Origin: Desulfobacterales bacterium
Lineage (GTDB): Bacteria; Desulfobacterota; Desulfobacteria; Desulfobacterales; SKZT01
Direction of reading: 5' to 3'
DNA: 36,361 bases
NCBI GenBank assembly: GCA_018399715.1
Contig: JAGYNR010000012.1
Coordinates: 1 to 36,361 of the forward strand
Positions 29,261 through 36,361 of this stretch are shown one piece after another. Each line of letters starts with the position of its first letter. The first letter of the stretch is position 1. The notes below the pieces were generated by a model, which saw nothing but the letters and a program-made list of their open reading frames with translations, had not been told where the DNA came from and did no database searches. Position numbers and translations under genes: made by a program.

Positions 29261-30223
29261 ATGACTCGATCACGCTGGTTTTTTCAAACCTTATTTGTCT
29301 TTATTTTCTCTATTTTTGCTCTGGGGCTTTCTTTATTTTTATATATTTACTGGTATATGGAAGTCAGTCAGGGACTCCGGAAACTAATGGACAAGTTCGA
29401 TCTCAATAAAACCCAGGTGCTGGCTTCGGAAACATGGTTGGTAATCTTGATACTATCAATTTTGATGGCCCTGATTTTTGTGGGAATTTTTATCATTTTT
29501 GTATACAGCCAGAAAACTTTTCGGCTTTTCAGGTTACAAGAAAACTTTATCAATAATTTTACCCACGAGTTGAAAACTCCGGTGACATCCCTCAAATTAT
29601 ATCTGGAGACTTTTCTGAAGCATGAAATTCCTGTGGAAAAACGCAATATATTTATCAATTATATGCTTCAGGATGTGGCCCGTCTTTCCGATACAATTAA
29701 CCGGATTATGAATATGGCAAAAATCGAGAGCAAAAGTTATACGAAAGACTTTGTGGCTTCTGAAATTGTATCGGAAGTGAAACGGTTTTGTAGCAATAAT
29801 AAGCATCTTTTTCCCGATTGTGAAATCAGCGTTTGTCATCCCCCGGGATTTCAGTTTCGATACCAGATCAATCAGTCCCTCTTTGAGATGCTGTTGATAA
29901 ATCTGATTACCAACGGTATAAAATATAACCATTCAAAAAAACCGGAGATTTTGATTGATTTTTCAGAAACCAAAAAGAAAATCCAGATTCGGTTTCAAGA
30001 CAATGGCATTGGACTGGAACGTATGGAATTAAAAAAAATCTTTCGTAAATTTTACCAGGTAGGCGATTCTGACGATATGTCTGCAAGGGGAAGTGGTTTA
30101 GGACTTTACATGGCCCAGAATATTGCCCGTATTCACAAGGGAAAATTAATTGCCGATAGTCAGGGCCCGGGAAAAGGAACAACATTTATACTTATGCTTC
30201 CACGAAACAGGATGGTTCAATGA
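29261..30223 (+). CDS. Membrane sensor histidine kinase
   Basis: A 320-aa protein with two membrane helices (~7-31 and ~58-82) around a very short periplasmic loop of about 26 residues. The H-box FTHELKTPVTSL has phospho-accepting His102. ATP-binding motifs are present: N-box LLINLITNGIKYN, G1 DNGIGL and G2 GSGLGLYMAQ. The tiny sensor loop suggests that it senses the membrane, a small ligand or a partner protein. There is no HAMP or PAS domain. Its stop overlaps the response-regulator start (ATGA), so the two form a translationally coupled pair. Confidence 0.93.
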   Translation: MTRSRWFFQTLFVFIFSIFALGLSLFLYIYWYMEVSQGLRKLMDKFDLNKTQVLASETWLVILILSILMALIFVGIFIIFVYSQKTFRLFRLQENFINNFTHELKTPVTSLKLYLETFLKHEIPVEKRNIFINYMLQDVARLSDTINRIMNMAKIESKSYTKDFVASEIVSEVKRFCSNNKHLFPDCEISVCHPPGFQFRYQINQSLFEMLLINLITNGIKYNHSKKPEILIDFSETKKKIQIRFQDNGIGLERMELKKIFRKFYQVGDSDDMSARGSGLGLYMAQNIARIHKGKLIADSQGPGKGTTFILMLPRNRMVQ

Positions 30224-30954
30224 CAATCACATCCAAAAAGCGAATTTTGATCATTGAAGATGATGCCCATATTGCCAATGGTCTTCAGTTAAACCTTGTC
30301 CTTCAAGGTTATGAGGTATCTGTTTCTTTGGATGGTAATGCCGGTTTGAAAAAGTGGCAAGACTGGAATCCGGATCTTATTATTCTGGATCTGATGCTTC
30401 CGGGTATCGACGGGATTTCCGTTTTGAAATATATCCGTAAAAGTGATGAACGACTTCCCATTTTAATTTTATCCGCCAAAAATGCATCCAATGACAAAGT
30501 CAAAGGGCTTTCATACGGCGTGGATGATTATATTACCAAGCCATTTAATCTGGAAGAATTTATGCTTCGGGTAGAACGTCTGCTGGTTCGGGATTCCTGG
30601 GCACGAGAGGAGTCGCTTCAACGGCTGGAAGCAAAACCATCCGGTGGCATCTATCAGTTCGGTGAAAACCGGATTAATTTTGATACGCTGACAGCCCGTG
30701 GACGATATGGAAAAATACAACTGACTGAACTAGAGACCCGGCTTTTGTGGATTTTTGTTCAAAATCGGGGTAAGCCCCTTCATCGATCACAACTGTTGGA
30801 AGAAGTATGGGGATATAACGCAAAAACCTCTACACGTACATTGGATAATTTTATTGTAAGATTCAGAAAATATTTTGAAGCAAATCCGAAAAAACCGGTT
30901 TATTTTAAAAGTCTTCGATCTGTCGGATACATTTTTGATCATAATTCGATTTGA
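30220..30954 (+). CDS. OmpR/PhoB-family response regulator
   Basis: A 244-aa protein. The receiver domain (~8-125) has the acidic pair EDD, phospho-acceptor Asp57 (LIILDLMLPG), LILSAK and TKPF. A winged-helix DNA-binding domain (~145-240) has TELETRLLWIFVQNRGKPLHRSQLLEEVWG and the wing YFKSLRSVGYIF. It should be phosphorylated by the kinase encoded immediately upstream. Targets are unknown; the nearby dodecin and feo genes are candidates by position only. It converges with the nitrilase-family gene, with 12 bases between their stops and no clear terminator. Confidence 0.95.
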   Translation: MTITSKKRILIIEDDAHIANGLQLNLVLQGYEVSVSLDGNAGLKKWQDWNPDLIILDLMLPGIDGISVLKYIRKSDERLPILILSAKNASNDKVKGLSYGVDDYITKPFNLEEFMLRVERLLVRDSWAREESLQRLEAKPSGGIYQFGENRINFDTLTARGRYGKIQLTELETRLLWIFVQNRGKPLHRSQLLEEVWGYNAKTSTRTLDNFIVRFRKYFEANPKKPVYFKSLRSVGYIFDHNSI

Positions 30955-30966
30955 AAAGTATAGATT

Positions 30967-31914
30967 TCAGCATTTCAACGGAACGGATCCCACATCGTTC
31001 ATTCGTTTGTAAAAACGGGCAAAATCGATTTGGTAATTAAAATCATCCCGTTCTTTTAACCACTGATCTTTGATATCCATGTTTCTTACCAGAATCAATT
31101 CTTCGGTTATATTCGATGCCTGGATAATTTTCATTCCGGAGGGTGCCCAAATGCCGCTTCCCCCCCAAAAATAGTCTCCGGTGACAGCGTGACGTCCTAC
31201 CATATTGGCACTTACGGTCCAGATCTGATTATAGGCCGCCTTGGAGGCATTCATTAAATCCCACAGCAGGCCATAATAATGGTCACTCATGATATTCATA
31301 CGGGGATATTCGCGGAGTGCTTCGGAACGCCAGTTTGCCATCGTGATGATTCCATTTACATGATCCCGGAATGCATATTTTTTGGACAGCTCTACAAAAC
31401 AAAGGTCATAGCAGATCAAAAAACCGAATCGTCCCCACTTGGTATCTATGGTAAGACGCTTGTCAGAACCTTGCAGAAAATATTGCTGCTCGATAGGCGG
31501 CAAAAACACCTTATCATATATATAATTTTCATCGAGGTAATTGATGTTTTGGCTCAAAATAAATGTGGAATTATAAAAAGCACCGTTTTTTTTCCGCACA
31601 TTGTTGTAAAACACATATTCAAGCCCCTTACCGTCGGTACGAAGACTTTCACGGATACGCCGGATGGTTGGCCTTATGTTTTCATTTTTACCTTCTTCCA
31701 AAAGTTCTGTAACGGTCTCATAGTCATCCCAAACATATCCGGTAACTGTCAGCTCCGGGAAAATGACAATGTTTGCCCCTTTTTCATGAGCTATCTGAAC
31801 AACCTCTTCCATTCTTGAAAGATTGATTGATACATCGGAAACTAAATTAAGATTGGCCAACAAAATACTGGGGCAGTTTTCTTTATCGGAAAAATCTCTT
31901 TCTACAAGACGCAT
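30967..31914 (-). CDS. Carbon-nitrogen hydrolase (nitrilase superfamily)
   Basis: Counted from the start at 31914, the protein has 315 residues and a full Glu-Lys-Cys triad: Glu54 in VIFPELTVTGY, Lys135 in YDKVFLPP and Cys168 in FLICYDLCF. These enzymes hydrolyse C-N bonds of amides, ureas or N-carbamoyl compounds with a cysteine thioester intermediate. The substrate cannot be read from the sequence. The ATG at 31914 is preceded by GAGGAAG at good spacing. The frame is open to a TTG at 32007, but that has no ribosome-binding site, and the conserved part begins after the ATG. Confidence 0.9.
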   Translation of the reverse strand: MRLVERDFSDKENCPSILLANLNLVSDVSINLSRMEEVVQIAHEKGANIVIFPELTVTGYVWDDYETVTELLEEGKNENIRPTIRRIRESLRTDGKGLEYVFYNNVRKKNGAFYNSTFILSQNINYLDENYIYDKVFLPPIEQQYFLQGSDKRLTIDTKWGRFGFLICYDLCFVELSKKYAFRDHVNGIITMANWRSEALREYPRMNIMSDHYYGLLWDLMNASKAAYNQIWTVSANMVGRHAVTGDYFWGGSGIWAPSGMKIIQASNITEELILVRNMDIKDQWLKERDDFNYQIDFARFYKRMNDVGSVPLKC

Positions 31915-32054
31915 GGTATATTGCTTCCTCAATTTATTTTTGAACGTTTCGTTGAGTTTTATACTGTTGCTATCGATACTACAGTACATAACCCGGGGCA
32001 AGGACAAAAACAGGCCCGGAATACGAAACGAAAAAATATTTTTTTAAAAAATGC

Positions 32055-32115
32055 TTGACAAAATTATCAGGGTATATTAATTAGTCGCTTCTTTTTTGAT
32101 TAGGACATTCTAATC
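32055..32115 (+). promoter_or_regulatory. feo promoter region with palindromic operator
   Basis: TTGACA at 32055-32060 has a plausible -10 TAATTA (32078-32083, 17-base spacer). Just downstream, 32098-32115 is the palindrome GATTAG-N6-CTAATC, placed where a repressor would block transcription. Its TTAGG/CTAA character is closer to DtxR/MntR-type boxes than to a Fur box. Iron-responsive repression of feoAB is expected from the pathway; the regulator class is inference. Confidence 0.5.
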
Positions 32116-32163
32116 TAATATGATAAACCTTACGGTCTTCGGCCATAGAGCGCGAAGAAAGTG

Positions 32164-32212
32164 AAGGCGTAACCATTGACAAAGTTCTCAATTGTCAGGT
32201 TGCGCCTTTTTT
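32164..32212 (+). terminator. Rho-independent terminator/attenuator in the feo leader
   Basis: AAGGCGTAACC and GGTTGCGCCTT pair around an inner TTGACAA/TTGTCAA stem, followed by a run of six T. It lies between the promoter-like region at 32055-32115 and the feoA ATG at 32236, and no gene ends just upstream. It may therefore be an attenuator in the feo transcript rather than an end-of-operon terminator. Confidence 0.7.
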
Positions 32213-32235
32213 ATTGACCATTAAGGAGGCAAAAC

Positions 32236-32457
32236 ATGACATTGGATCAATTACATCCGGGCGATGAGGGCTATATCAAAAAATTATCCAGCCGCGATAA
32301 ACTGGGGCGGCGGTTGATAGACATGGGAATTTATCCGGGGCTGCATATCAAGGTAATTCGAAATGCACCCTTAAATGATCCGATGGAAGTCAGATTAGAT
32401 GGCTATTTTATCAGTCTGAGGCATGAAGAAGCCAGATTTGTGGAGGTTTCAAATTGA
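32236..32457 (+). CDS. feoA: Ferrous iron transport protein A
   Basis: A 73-aa SH3-like FeoA protein (LDQLHPGDEGYIKKL, RLIDMGIYPGLHIKVIRNAPLNDPMEVRLDGYFISLR, HEEARFVEV). It is a small cytoplasmic helper of the FeoB iron transporter. AAGGAGG lies eight bases before the ATG. Its stop overlaps the FeoB start. Confidence 0.96.
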   Translation: MTLDQLHPGDEGYIKKLSSRDKLGRRLIDMGIYPGLHIKVIRNAPLNDPMEVRLDGYFISLRHEEARFVEVSN

Positions 32458-34931
32458 TGAATGACCGGAAAGTTCTTGTTGCGCTGGCGGGTCAGCCCAA
32501 TTCCGGTAAATCAACAGTCTTTAATGCGTTTACCGGTGCCAGCCAGCATGTTGCCAATTATCCCGGTGTTACGGTGGATAAAAAAATCGGGTGGTATTCC
32601 TACAACGGCCATAAGGTTGAGGTGGTGGATCTGCCGGGTACGTACAGCTTGACATCTTACTCTCCCGAGGAGCAGGTGGCCAGAGATTTTATCCTTCGGG
32701 AACATCCGTCTGTGGTGGTCAATATCATGGATGCATCCAACCTGAAGCGATGTCTTTTTCTGACATTTCAGTTAATGGAGATGCAGACACCGCTGGTGTT
32801 AAACCTTAATATGATTGATATTGCTCAAAAACGGGGCATTCAAATTGATACGGATAAACTTGCCAGGCTGCTGGGTATTCCGGTTGTCACCACCAATATG
32901 AAATCAAAAGTTGGCAAGAATGACCTGATGAATACCATTGCTGACACAGCATCCAACAAAAACGCCCGAAAAGGGGTAAATATCGATTATGGCAAAATGG
33001 AGCCGATTCTCCGGGAAATTGAAAATCGGATTACACAGGATATCCCGCAGATTTGTGGTCAATATCCACTCCGATGGCTGGCCATTAAGTTAATGGAGGG
33101 CGACAACGAGATTCACAAACTCGTGTCGGAAATTCATCCCATGCCGGAGGGTTTTATGGCTGCTGTCGATCAGTGGCGGGCCGATTTTGAATCTACATGT
33201 GATGAAATGCCGGAAGTGCACATTGCTAACCGTCGGTATCAGGCGGCGGGTCGTATTGCCAGATCCTGTCTTCAGTCAACATCAATGGACCGGCTTCCCT
33301 GGTCGGATCGTATCGACAATTTTGTCTGTCACCGGGTTTTGGGACCGGTCATTCTGGTAGGTGTTATCTGGCTGCTGTATTATCTTTCTATCGTTCAGGG
33401 GTATCATTTAACCAATTATACCTGGCCATTTCTGGCAAAGATCCGGAGTTTAACGGAAACAATCATGCCCGCAGAGGGGTTTATTGAAATTCCATTGATC
33501 CGGTCTTTTGCCTTATGGTTTGTGGACAGCATTAATGCACTGCTGAACTATATTCCGATTTTTTTTATTTTGTTTGGTCTGATTGCCATTCTGGAAGACT
33601 CCGGCTATATGCCACGCATGGCTTTTATTATGGACCGGTTATTTTCCAGGTACGGTCTGCACGGCCAGTCCACACTGCCCATGGTGCTTGGCGGCATCTA
33701 TGTCGGCGGATGTGCGGTGCCGGGAGTGATGTCCTGCAAAGGTATTCCGGATGAACGGTCACGACTTGCCACCATTTTGATTATTCCGCTGTTAAACTGC
33801 CTGGCCAAGGTTCCGCTGTATGTATTGCTGATCAATATTTATTTCGCTGCGCACAAGGCGTGGGCCATGTTTTTTATCTCAACCATCAGCCTGCTGATGG
33901 TGCTTCCGATTTCAAAAATCCTGACACTCACGGTTTTACGAAAAAGGCCGACATCTCCATTTGTTATGGAGATGCCTCCTTATCATATGCCGACCATACA
34001 GGGAATTTTGACCCGTGCCGTGGAACGGGTATGGCTCTTTATCCGAAAAATTATCACCATTGTGGCGGCGGTAGCGGTGGTGGTTTTTGTTCTGATGCAG
34101 TTTCCGGGAATCAGCGAAGATCGTATGGCATATTATCATTCTCAGAAAGAAAAGGCGATTCAGATATTTTTGAACCGCATTCAACATACCTCCTATGACG
34201 GGGTGATTCATGAAAATGACATCATGAGTTTTGTCAACTACTGGAATGATTATAAAAACGCAAGGCTTCAGGCTGGTGGCGGAGCCGCAGCCAAAGCGAT
34301 CAATGAAAGCTTTCAGAAAAAAAATCCTGTGTTTTTCGATATTATCCGTCGTGAGGGAAAAGACGGCATGATCGCCTACCGGGCCGGCCGGCAGCTTATA
34401 CAAAGCCGGAAAACCTTGCTGATGGAGATGAAAAACGAACGGATCAACGAAAGCTTTTTGGGACGGATGGGAAAAGCCCTGGAACCGGTAACACAGTATG
34501 CGGGATTTAACTGGCGGGTTAATGTGGCGCTGTTAAGTGCGCTTGCTGCCAAAGAAAGCAGTGTTGCTACTCTGGGCGCTTTATACGAATCAGATGAGCG
34601 GGGAGAAACCCTCGAAAAGCGGATGGCGGAAAAAGAAACCGGCTTTACGTCTCTTCATGCCCTTGCCCTGATGCTTTTTATGGTGCTCTACCCTCCATGT
34701 CTGGCTGCTGCCATTGCGGTTAAAATTCAGGCTGGTGCCACCCGATGGATGCTGTTTTCCATCGGGTATTCAATGATTTTGGGCTTGACCGTGGCATTTC
34801 TGGTATTTTCCGGGGGGCGCGCACTCGGACTGACCGGTCTTCAGGCCATGGTTATTTTTTACGGCTTGGCACTCGTGACAACCATTGTCATGGGAATTGT
34901 CAAAAAACAGCCGGAAGTTGAATATGCATAA
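32457..34931 (+). CDS. feoB: Ferrous iron transport protein B
   Basis: This 824-aa protein combines an N-terminal G domain (G1 GQPNSGKST, G3 DLPGTYSL, G4 NMID) and helical GDI region with a polytopic membrane part from ~300. Gate motifs GGCAVPGVM and PLLNCLAKVPLY are present, which carry the cysteines used in ferrous iron transport. Between the gate regions is a charged, soluble stretch of ~110 residues (~560-670) that makes it longer than the ~770-aa enterobacterial FeoB. It imports Fe(II) across the inner membrane. The ATG at 32457 overlaps the feoA stop (TGATG); a TTG one codon earlier is less likely. Confidence 0.96.
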   Translation: MNDRKVLVALAGQPNSGKSTVFNAFTGASQHVANYPGVTVDKKIGWYSYNGHKVEVVDLPGTYSLTSYSPEEQVARDFILREHPSVVVNIMDASNLKRCLFLTFQLMEMQTPLVLNLNMIDIAQKRGIQIDTDKLARLLGIPVVTTNMKSKVGKNDLMNTIADTASNKNARKGVNIDYGKMEPILREIENRITQDIPQICGQYPLRWLAIKLMEGDNEIHKLVSEIHPMPEGFMAAVDQWRADFESTCDEMPEVHIANRRYQAAGRIARSCLQSTSMDRLPWSDRIDNFVCHRVLGPVILVGVIWLLYYLSIVQGYHLTNYTWPFLAKIRSLTETIMPAEGFIEIPLIRSFALWFVDSINALLNYIPIFFILFGLIAILEDSGYMPRMAFIMDRLFSRYGLHGQSTLPMVLGGIYVGGCAVPGVMSCKGIPDERSRLATILIIPLLNCLAKVPLYVLLINIYFAAHKAWAMFFISTISLLMVLPISKILTLTVLRKRPTSPFVMEMPPYHMPTIQGILTRAVERVWLFIRKIITIVAAVAVVVFVLMQFPGISEDRMAYYHSQKEKAIQIFLNRIQHTSYDGVIHENDIMSFVNYWNDYKNARLQAGGGAAAKAINESFQKKNPVFFDIIRREGKDGMIAYRAGRQLIQSRKTLLMEMKNERINESFLGRMGKALEPVTQYAGFNWRVNVALLSALAAKESSVATLGALYESDERGETLEKRMAEKETGFTSLHALALMLFMVLYPPCLAAAIAVKIQAGATRWMLFSIGYSMILGLTVAFLVFSGGRALGLTGLQAMVIFYGLALVTTIVMGIVKKQPEVEYA

Positions 34932-34955
34932 AATAAACAATACGGAGGACAATAA

Positions 34956-35276
34956 ATGTTAAAGAAAATTTTGATGTTAACTGTTTTTACGGCTTTGATA
35001 TCAATGGGTAACGTTGCTCTGGCACACACCCCTCTTTGCTCCTGTTATGACGGCGGGGATGGAACCATCATCTGTGAAGGCGGGTTTTCCGACGGTTCAT
35101 CGGCGGCCGGTGTTGAAATGCGGGTTGTCGATAAAGACGGTCATGTCATTAAAGAGGGCAAAATCAATAATTTCGGTGAATTTATTTTCGATAAACCGGA
35201 GGGTTCCTATGAGGTCATTTTTGACGCCGGGCCGGGTCATGAAATCAAAATAAACAGTAGTACCATCGCCGAATAA
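34956..35276 (+). CDS. Small secreted protein of the feo operon
   Basis: A 106-aa protein with a clear signal peptide (1-23, ending ALA-H). The mature part begins HTPLCSCYDGGDGTIICEGGF, a Cys/His-rich segment, followed by a carboxypeptidase-regulatory-like beta domain (SAAGVEMRVVDKDGHVIKEGKINNFGEFIF). It lies 24 bases after feoB with GGAGG before the ATG, so it is part of the operon. The His and Cys residues at the mature N-terminus could bind a metal in the periplasm before transport. This is inference. Confidence 0.85.
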   Translation: MLKKILMLTVFTALISMGNVALAHTPLCSCYDGGDGTIICEGGFSDGSSAAGVEMRVVDKDGHVIKEGKINNFGEFIFDKPEGSYEVIFDAGPGHEIKINSSTIAE

Positions 35277-35330
35277 ACAGCAAACTCTTGAAAATAGTCA
35301 GGAGACAACCAAAAAGGAGATTTTCTTAAA

Positions 35331-36128
35331 ATGCGAAAAATAAGTTGGACATTGACCGGTGTTTTGATGTTGATAATGACAGCTTCAGCATCAGCCCATT
35401 TCCAAATGATTTACACGCCGGAGTCAGCCCTTGATAGCGGAAAGCCTGTGGGGATGAAGCTGGTATTCACCCATCCGTTTGAGGCCGGTCATACCATGGA
35501 TATGGAAAAACCAGAGCAGTTTTTCGTGGTTAGAAAAGGCCGGAAAACAGATTTGCTTGACACCCTGAAACCGATTCAGTGGAGCAGCCTTACCAACACC
35601 GGCGCTGCGTATGAGACAACGTGTACACTTCGGGGTATGGGAGATAATGTCTTTTGCCTGGTACCGGCGCCCTACTACGAAAAAGAAGAAGATTGTTATA
35701 TTCAGCAAATCACAAAGATGATTGTTAACACCGCAGGCTTTCCGACGGACTGGGATACCAGGATAGGACTGCCGGCTGAAATCGTTCCCTTAGACAAACC
35801 CTACTGCCTTTGGACCGGAAATGTATTCAGGGGAATCGTTAAAGGTGATGGCAAACCGGTACCCTATTGCGAAATTGAGGTGGAATATCTGAATCATCAG
35901 CCCTTGATGGACAAAAATGCGTTTGCCGGCACGGCAGCGGTCAGAGCTCCCCAGGATGCCTTTATTACGATGACCATCAAGGCAAATGCTCACGGAGAAT
36001 TTACCTTCGGCATTCCCAAGGCCGGATGGTGGGGATTTTGCGCTCTGGGAGCAGGGCCCGATGATCAACATAACGGCAAAGAACTGTCCCAGGATGCTGT
36101 TATATGGGTTCAGGCAAAAGATATGTGA
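35331..36128 (+). CDS. Secreted DUF4198-family protein
   Basis: A 265-aa protein with a signal peptide (1-22, ASASA-H). The mature N-terminus HFQMIYTPESAL and the later beta-sandwich parts (GMKLVFTHPFEAGHTMDMEKPEQFFV, ...GEFTFGIPKAGWWGF) match the DUF4198 family. These proteins occur with metal-uptake systems and often begin with a metal-coordinating His after cleavage. It ends the feo operon, 54 bases after the previous gene. A role in periplasmic iron handling follows from context; no enzyme activity is indicated. Confidence 0.88.
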   Translation: MRKISWTLTGVLMLIMTASASAHFQMIYTPESALDSGKPVGMKLVFTHPFEAGHTMDMEKPEQFFVVRKGRKTDLLDTLKPIQWSSLTNTGAAYETTCTLRGMGDNVFCLVPAPYYEKEEDCYIQQITKMIVNTAGFPTDWDTRIGLPAEIVPLDKPYCLWTGNVFRGIVKGDGKPVPYCEIEVEYLNHQPLMDKNAFAGTAAVRAPQDAFITMTIKANAHGEFTFGIPKAGWWGFCALGAGPDDQHNGKELSQDAVIWVQAKDM

Positions 36129-36137
36129 ACCTGAACC

Positions 36138-36166
36138 CGCAGAATAATGAAAATTATCCTTCTGCG
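36138..36166 (+). terminator. Hairpin after the feo operon
   Basis: CGCAGAA-TAAT-GAAA-ATTA-TCC-TTCTGCG folds into a stem with a three-base bulge, beginning 9 bases after the last stop codon. It lacks a T run, so it may stabilise the 3' end or pause polymerase rather than terminate alone. Confidence 0.5.
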
Positions 36167-36203
36167 ATAACGGCTGTAAATCAAGACTGTTGGATCAGGG
36201 TGC

Positions 36204-36229
36204 CACGGGCAAAGCGAAGCTTGCCCGTG
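36204..36229. other. Perfect 9-bp hairpin in the right intergenic region
   Basis: CACGGGCAA and TTGCCCGTG flank an eight-base loop. No T run follows. The surrounding bases (36129-36361) hold no gene I can support. Local GC content is higher than the neighbourhood, which fits a short repetitive or REP-type element. Confidence 0.5.
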
Positions 36230-36324
36230 CAAATCCCTGTACTACAAAACTTCGTAAGTTCGTTACCCCCTTTATGACTTTGTCAGGTCATGTAAAATTA
36301 ACCTTTTGGCATCTTAAAGGGAGG

Positions 36325-36360
36325 TAGTGCCCGAACGAAAACCAGGATTTTTCGTTAAGA
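36325..36360 (+). repeat. 36-bp palindromic dispersed repeat, copy 3
   Basis: Identical in all 36 positions to the reverse complement of 46-81. It lies in the gap after the feo operon. With copy 1 it forms a long-range inverted pair ~36.2 kb apart; the middle copy at 4164-4199 differs by one base. Confidence 0.85.
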
Positions 36361-36361
36361 T

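Noticed and set aside
31915-32007. N-terminal extension of the nitrilase-family protein
   Set aside because: The earlier TTG has no ribosome-binding site, while the ATG at 31914 has a good one and precedes the conserved domain.
46-36360. CRISPR array or composite transposon formed by the 36-bp repeats
   Set aside because: Copies are kilobases apart, there are no spacers or cas genes, and no transposase is encoded; a dispersed palindrome explains them better.

Overview
The window looks like chromosomal DNA of a deltaproteobacterium (Desulfobacterota). This is an inference from the moderate, AT-leaning composition, the long bacterial signalling proteins, and the feoA-feoB gene pair followed by two small secreted proteins, an arrangement I associate with sulfate reducers. 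No rRNA, tRNA, CRISPR array, transposase or phage gene was seen.

Left and centre (83-24586) hold a large signalling, stator and proteolysis locus. On the minus strand are a beta-propeller-like protein and an 803-aa protein with three 56-residue C-terminal repeats. Divergent from them, on the plus strand, are: a secreted VWA protein with a membrane segment, cytoplasmic FHA domain and B-box-like zinc finger; an FHA-zinc-ribbon Ser/Thr kinase; a kinase fused to a formylglycine-generating-enzyme-like domain; a MotA/TolQ/ExbB-type channel protein; a MotB/ExbD-like partner with a coiled coil and an Ig-like domain; a PP2C phosphatase; an FHA-linked sigma-54 activator; a ClpA-like unfoldase with an IGI loop; and a canonical ClpP. 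A second plus-strand operon (18034-24586) encodes a double-AAA protein with an eroded Walker B, a short MoxR-like AAA protein, a separate small protein resembling a MoxR lid, a VWA protein, and an HExxH protein.

Three sites resembling sigma-54 (-24/-12) promoters precede exactly the three transcription units of this locus: 3682-3667 on the minus strand, 4083-4098 on the plus strand and 17916-17932 on the plus strand. Since the locus encodes its own FHA-type sigma-54 activator, kinases and phosphatase, the simplest model is a self-contained phospho-switched regulon. In it, phosphorylation is read by three FHA proteins and controls expression of a membrane stator-like complex, a ClpAP-like protease and a MoxR-VWA chaperone set with a candidate metallopeptidase. 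I do not recognise this exact combination as a named system. It recalls the MoxR-VWA conflict or chaperone gene sets known from comparative genomics, and the kinase, phosphatase and FHA trio attached to type VI secretion, but no structural secretion gene is present.

Right of this are a probable gene remnant, a minus-strand pair (a NorD/CbbO-like VWA protein and an unrecognised 138-aa protein), a small membrane protein, a strong terminator, a dodecin, an OmpR-type two-component system, a nitrilase-superfamily amidohydrolase, and the feo iron-uptake operon with an attenuator-like leader and two secreted accessory proteins.

A 36-bp imperfect palindrome occurs three times (46-81, 4164-4199 and 36325-36360). 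The outer two copies are identical and inverted. A 112-bp nested palindrome lies between the clpA-like gene and clpP.
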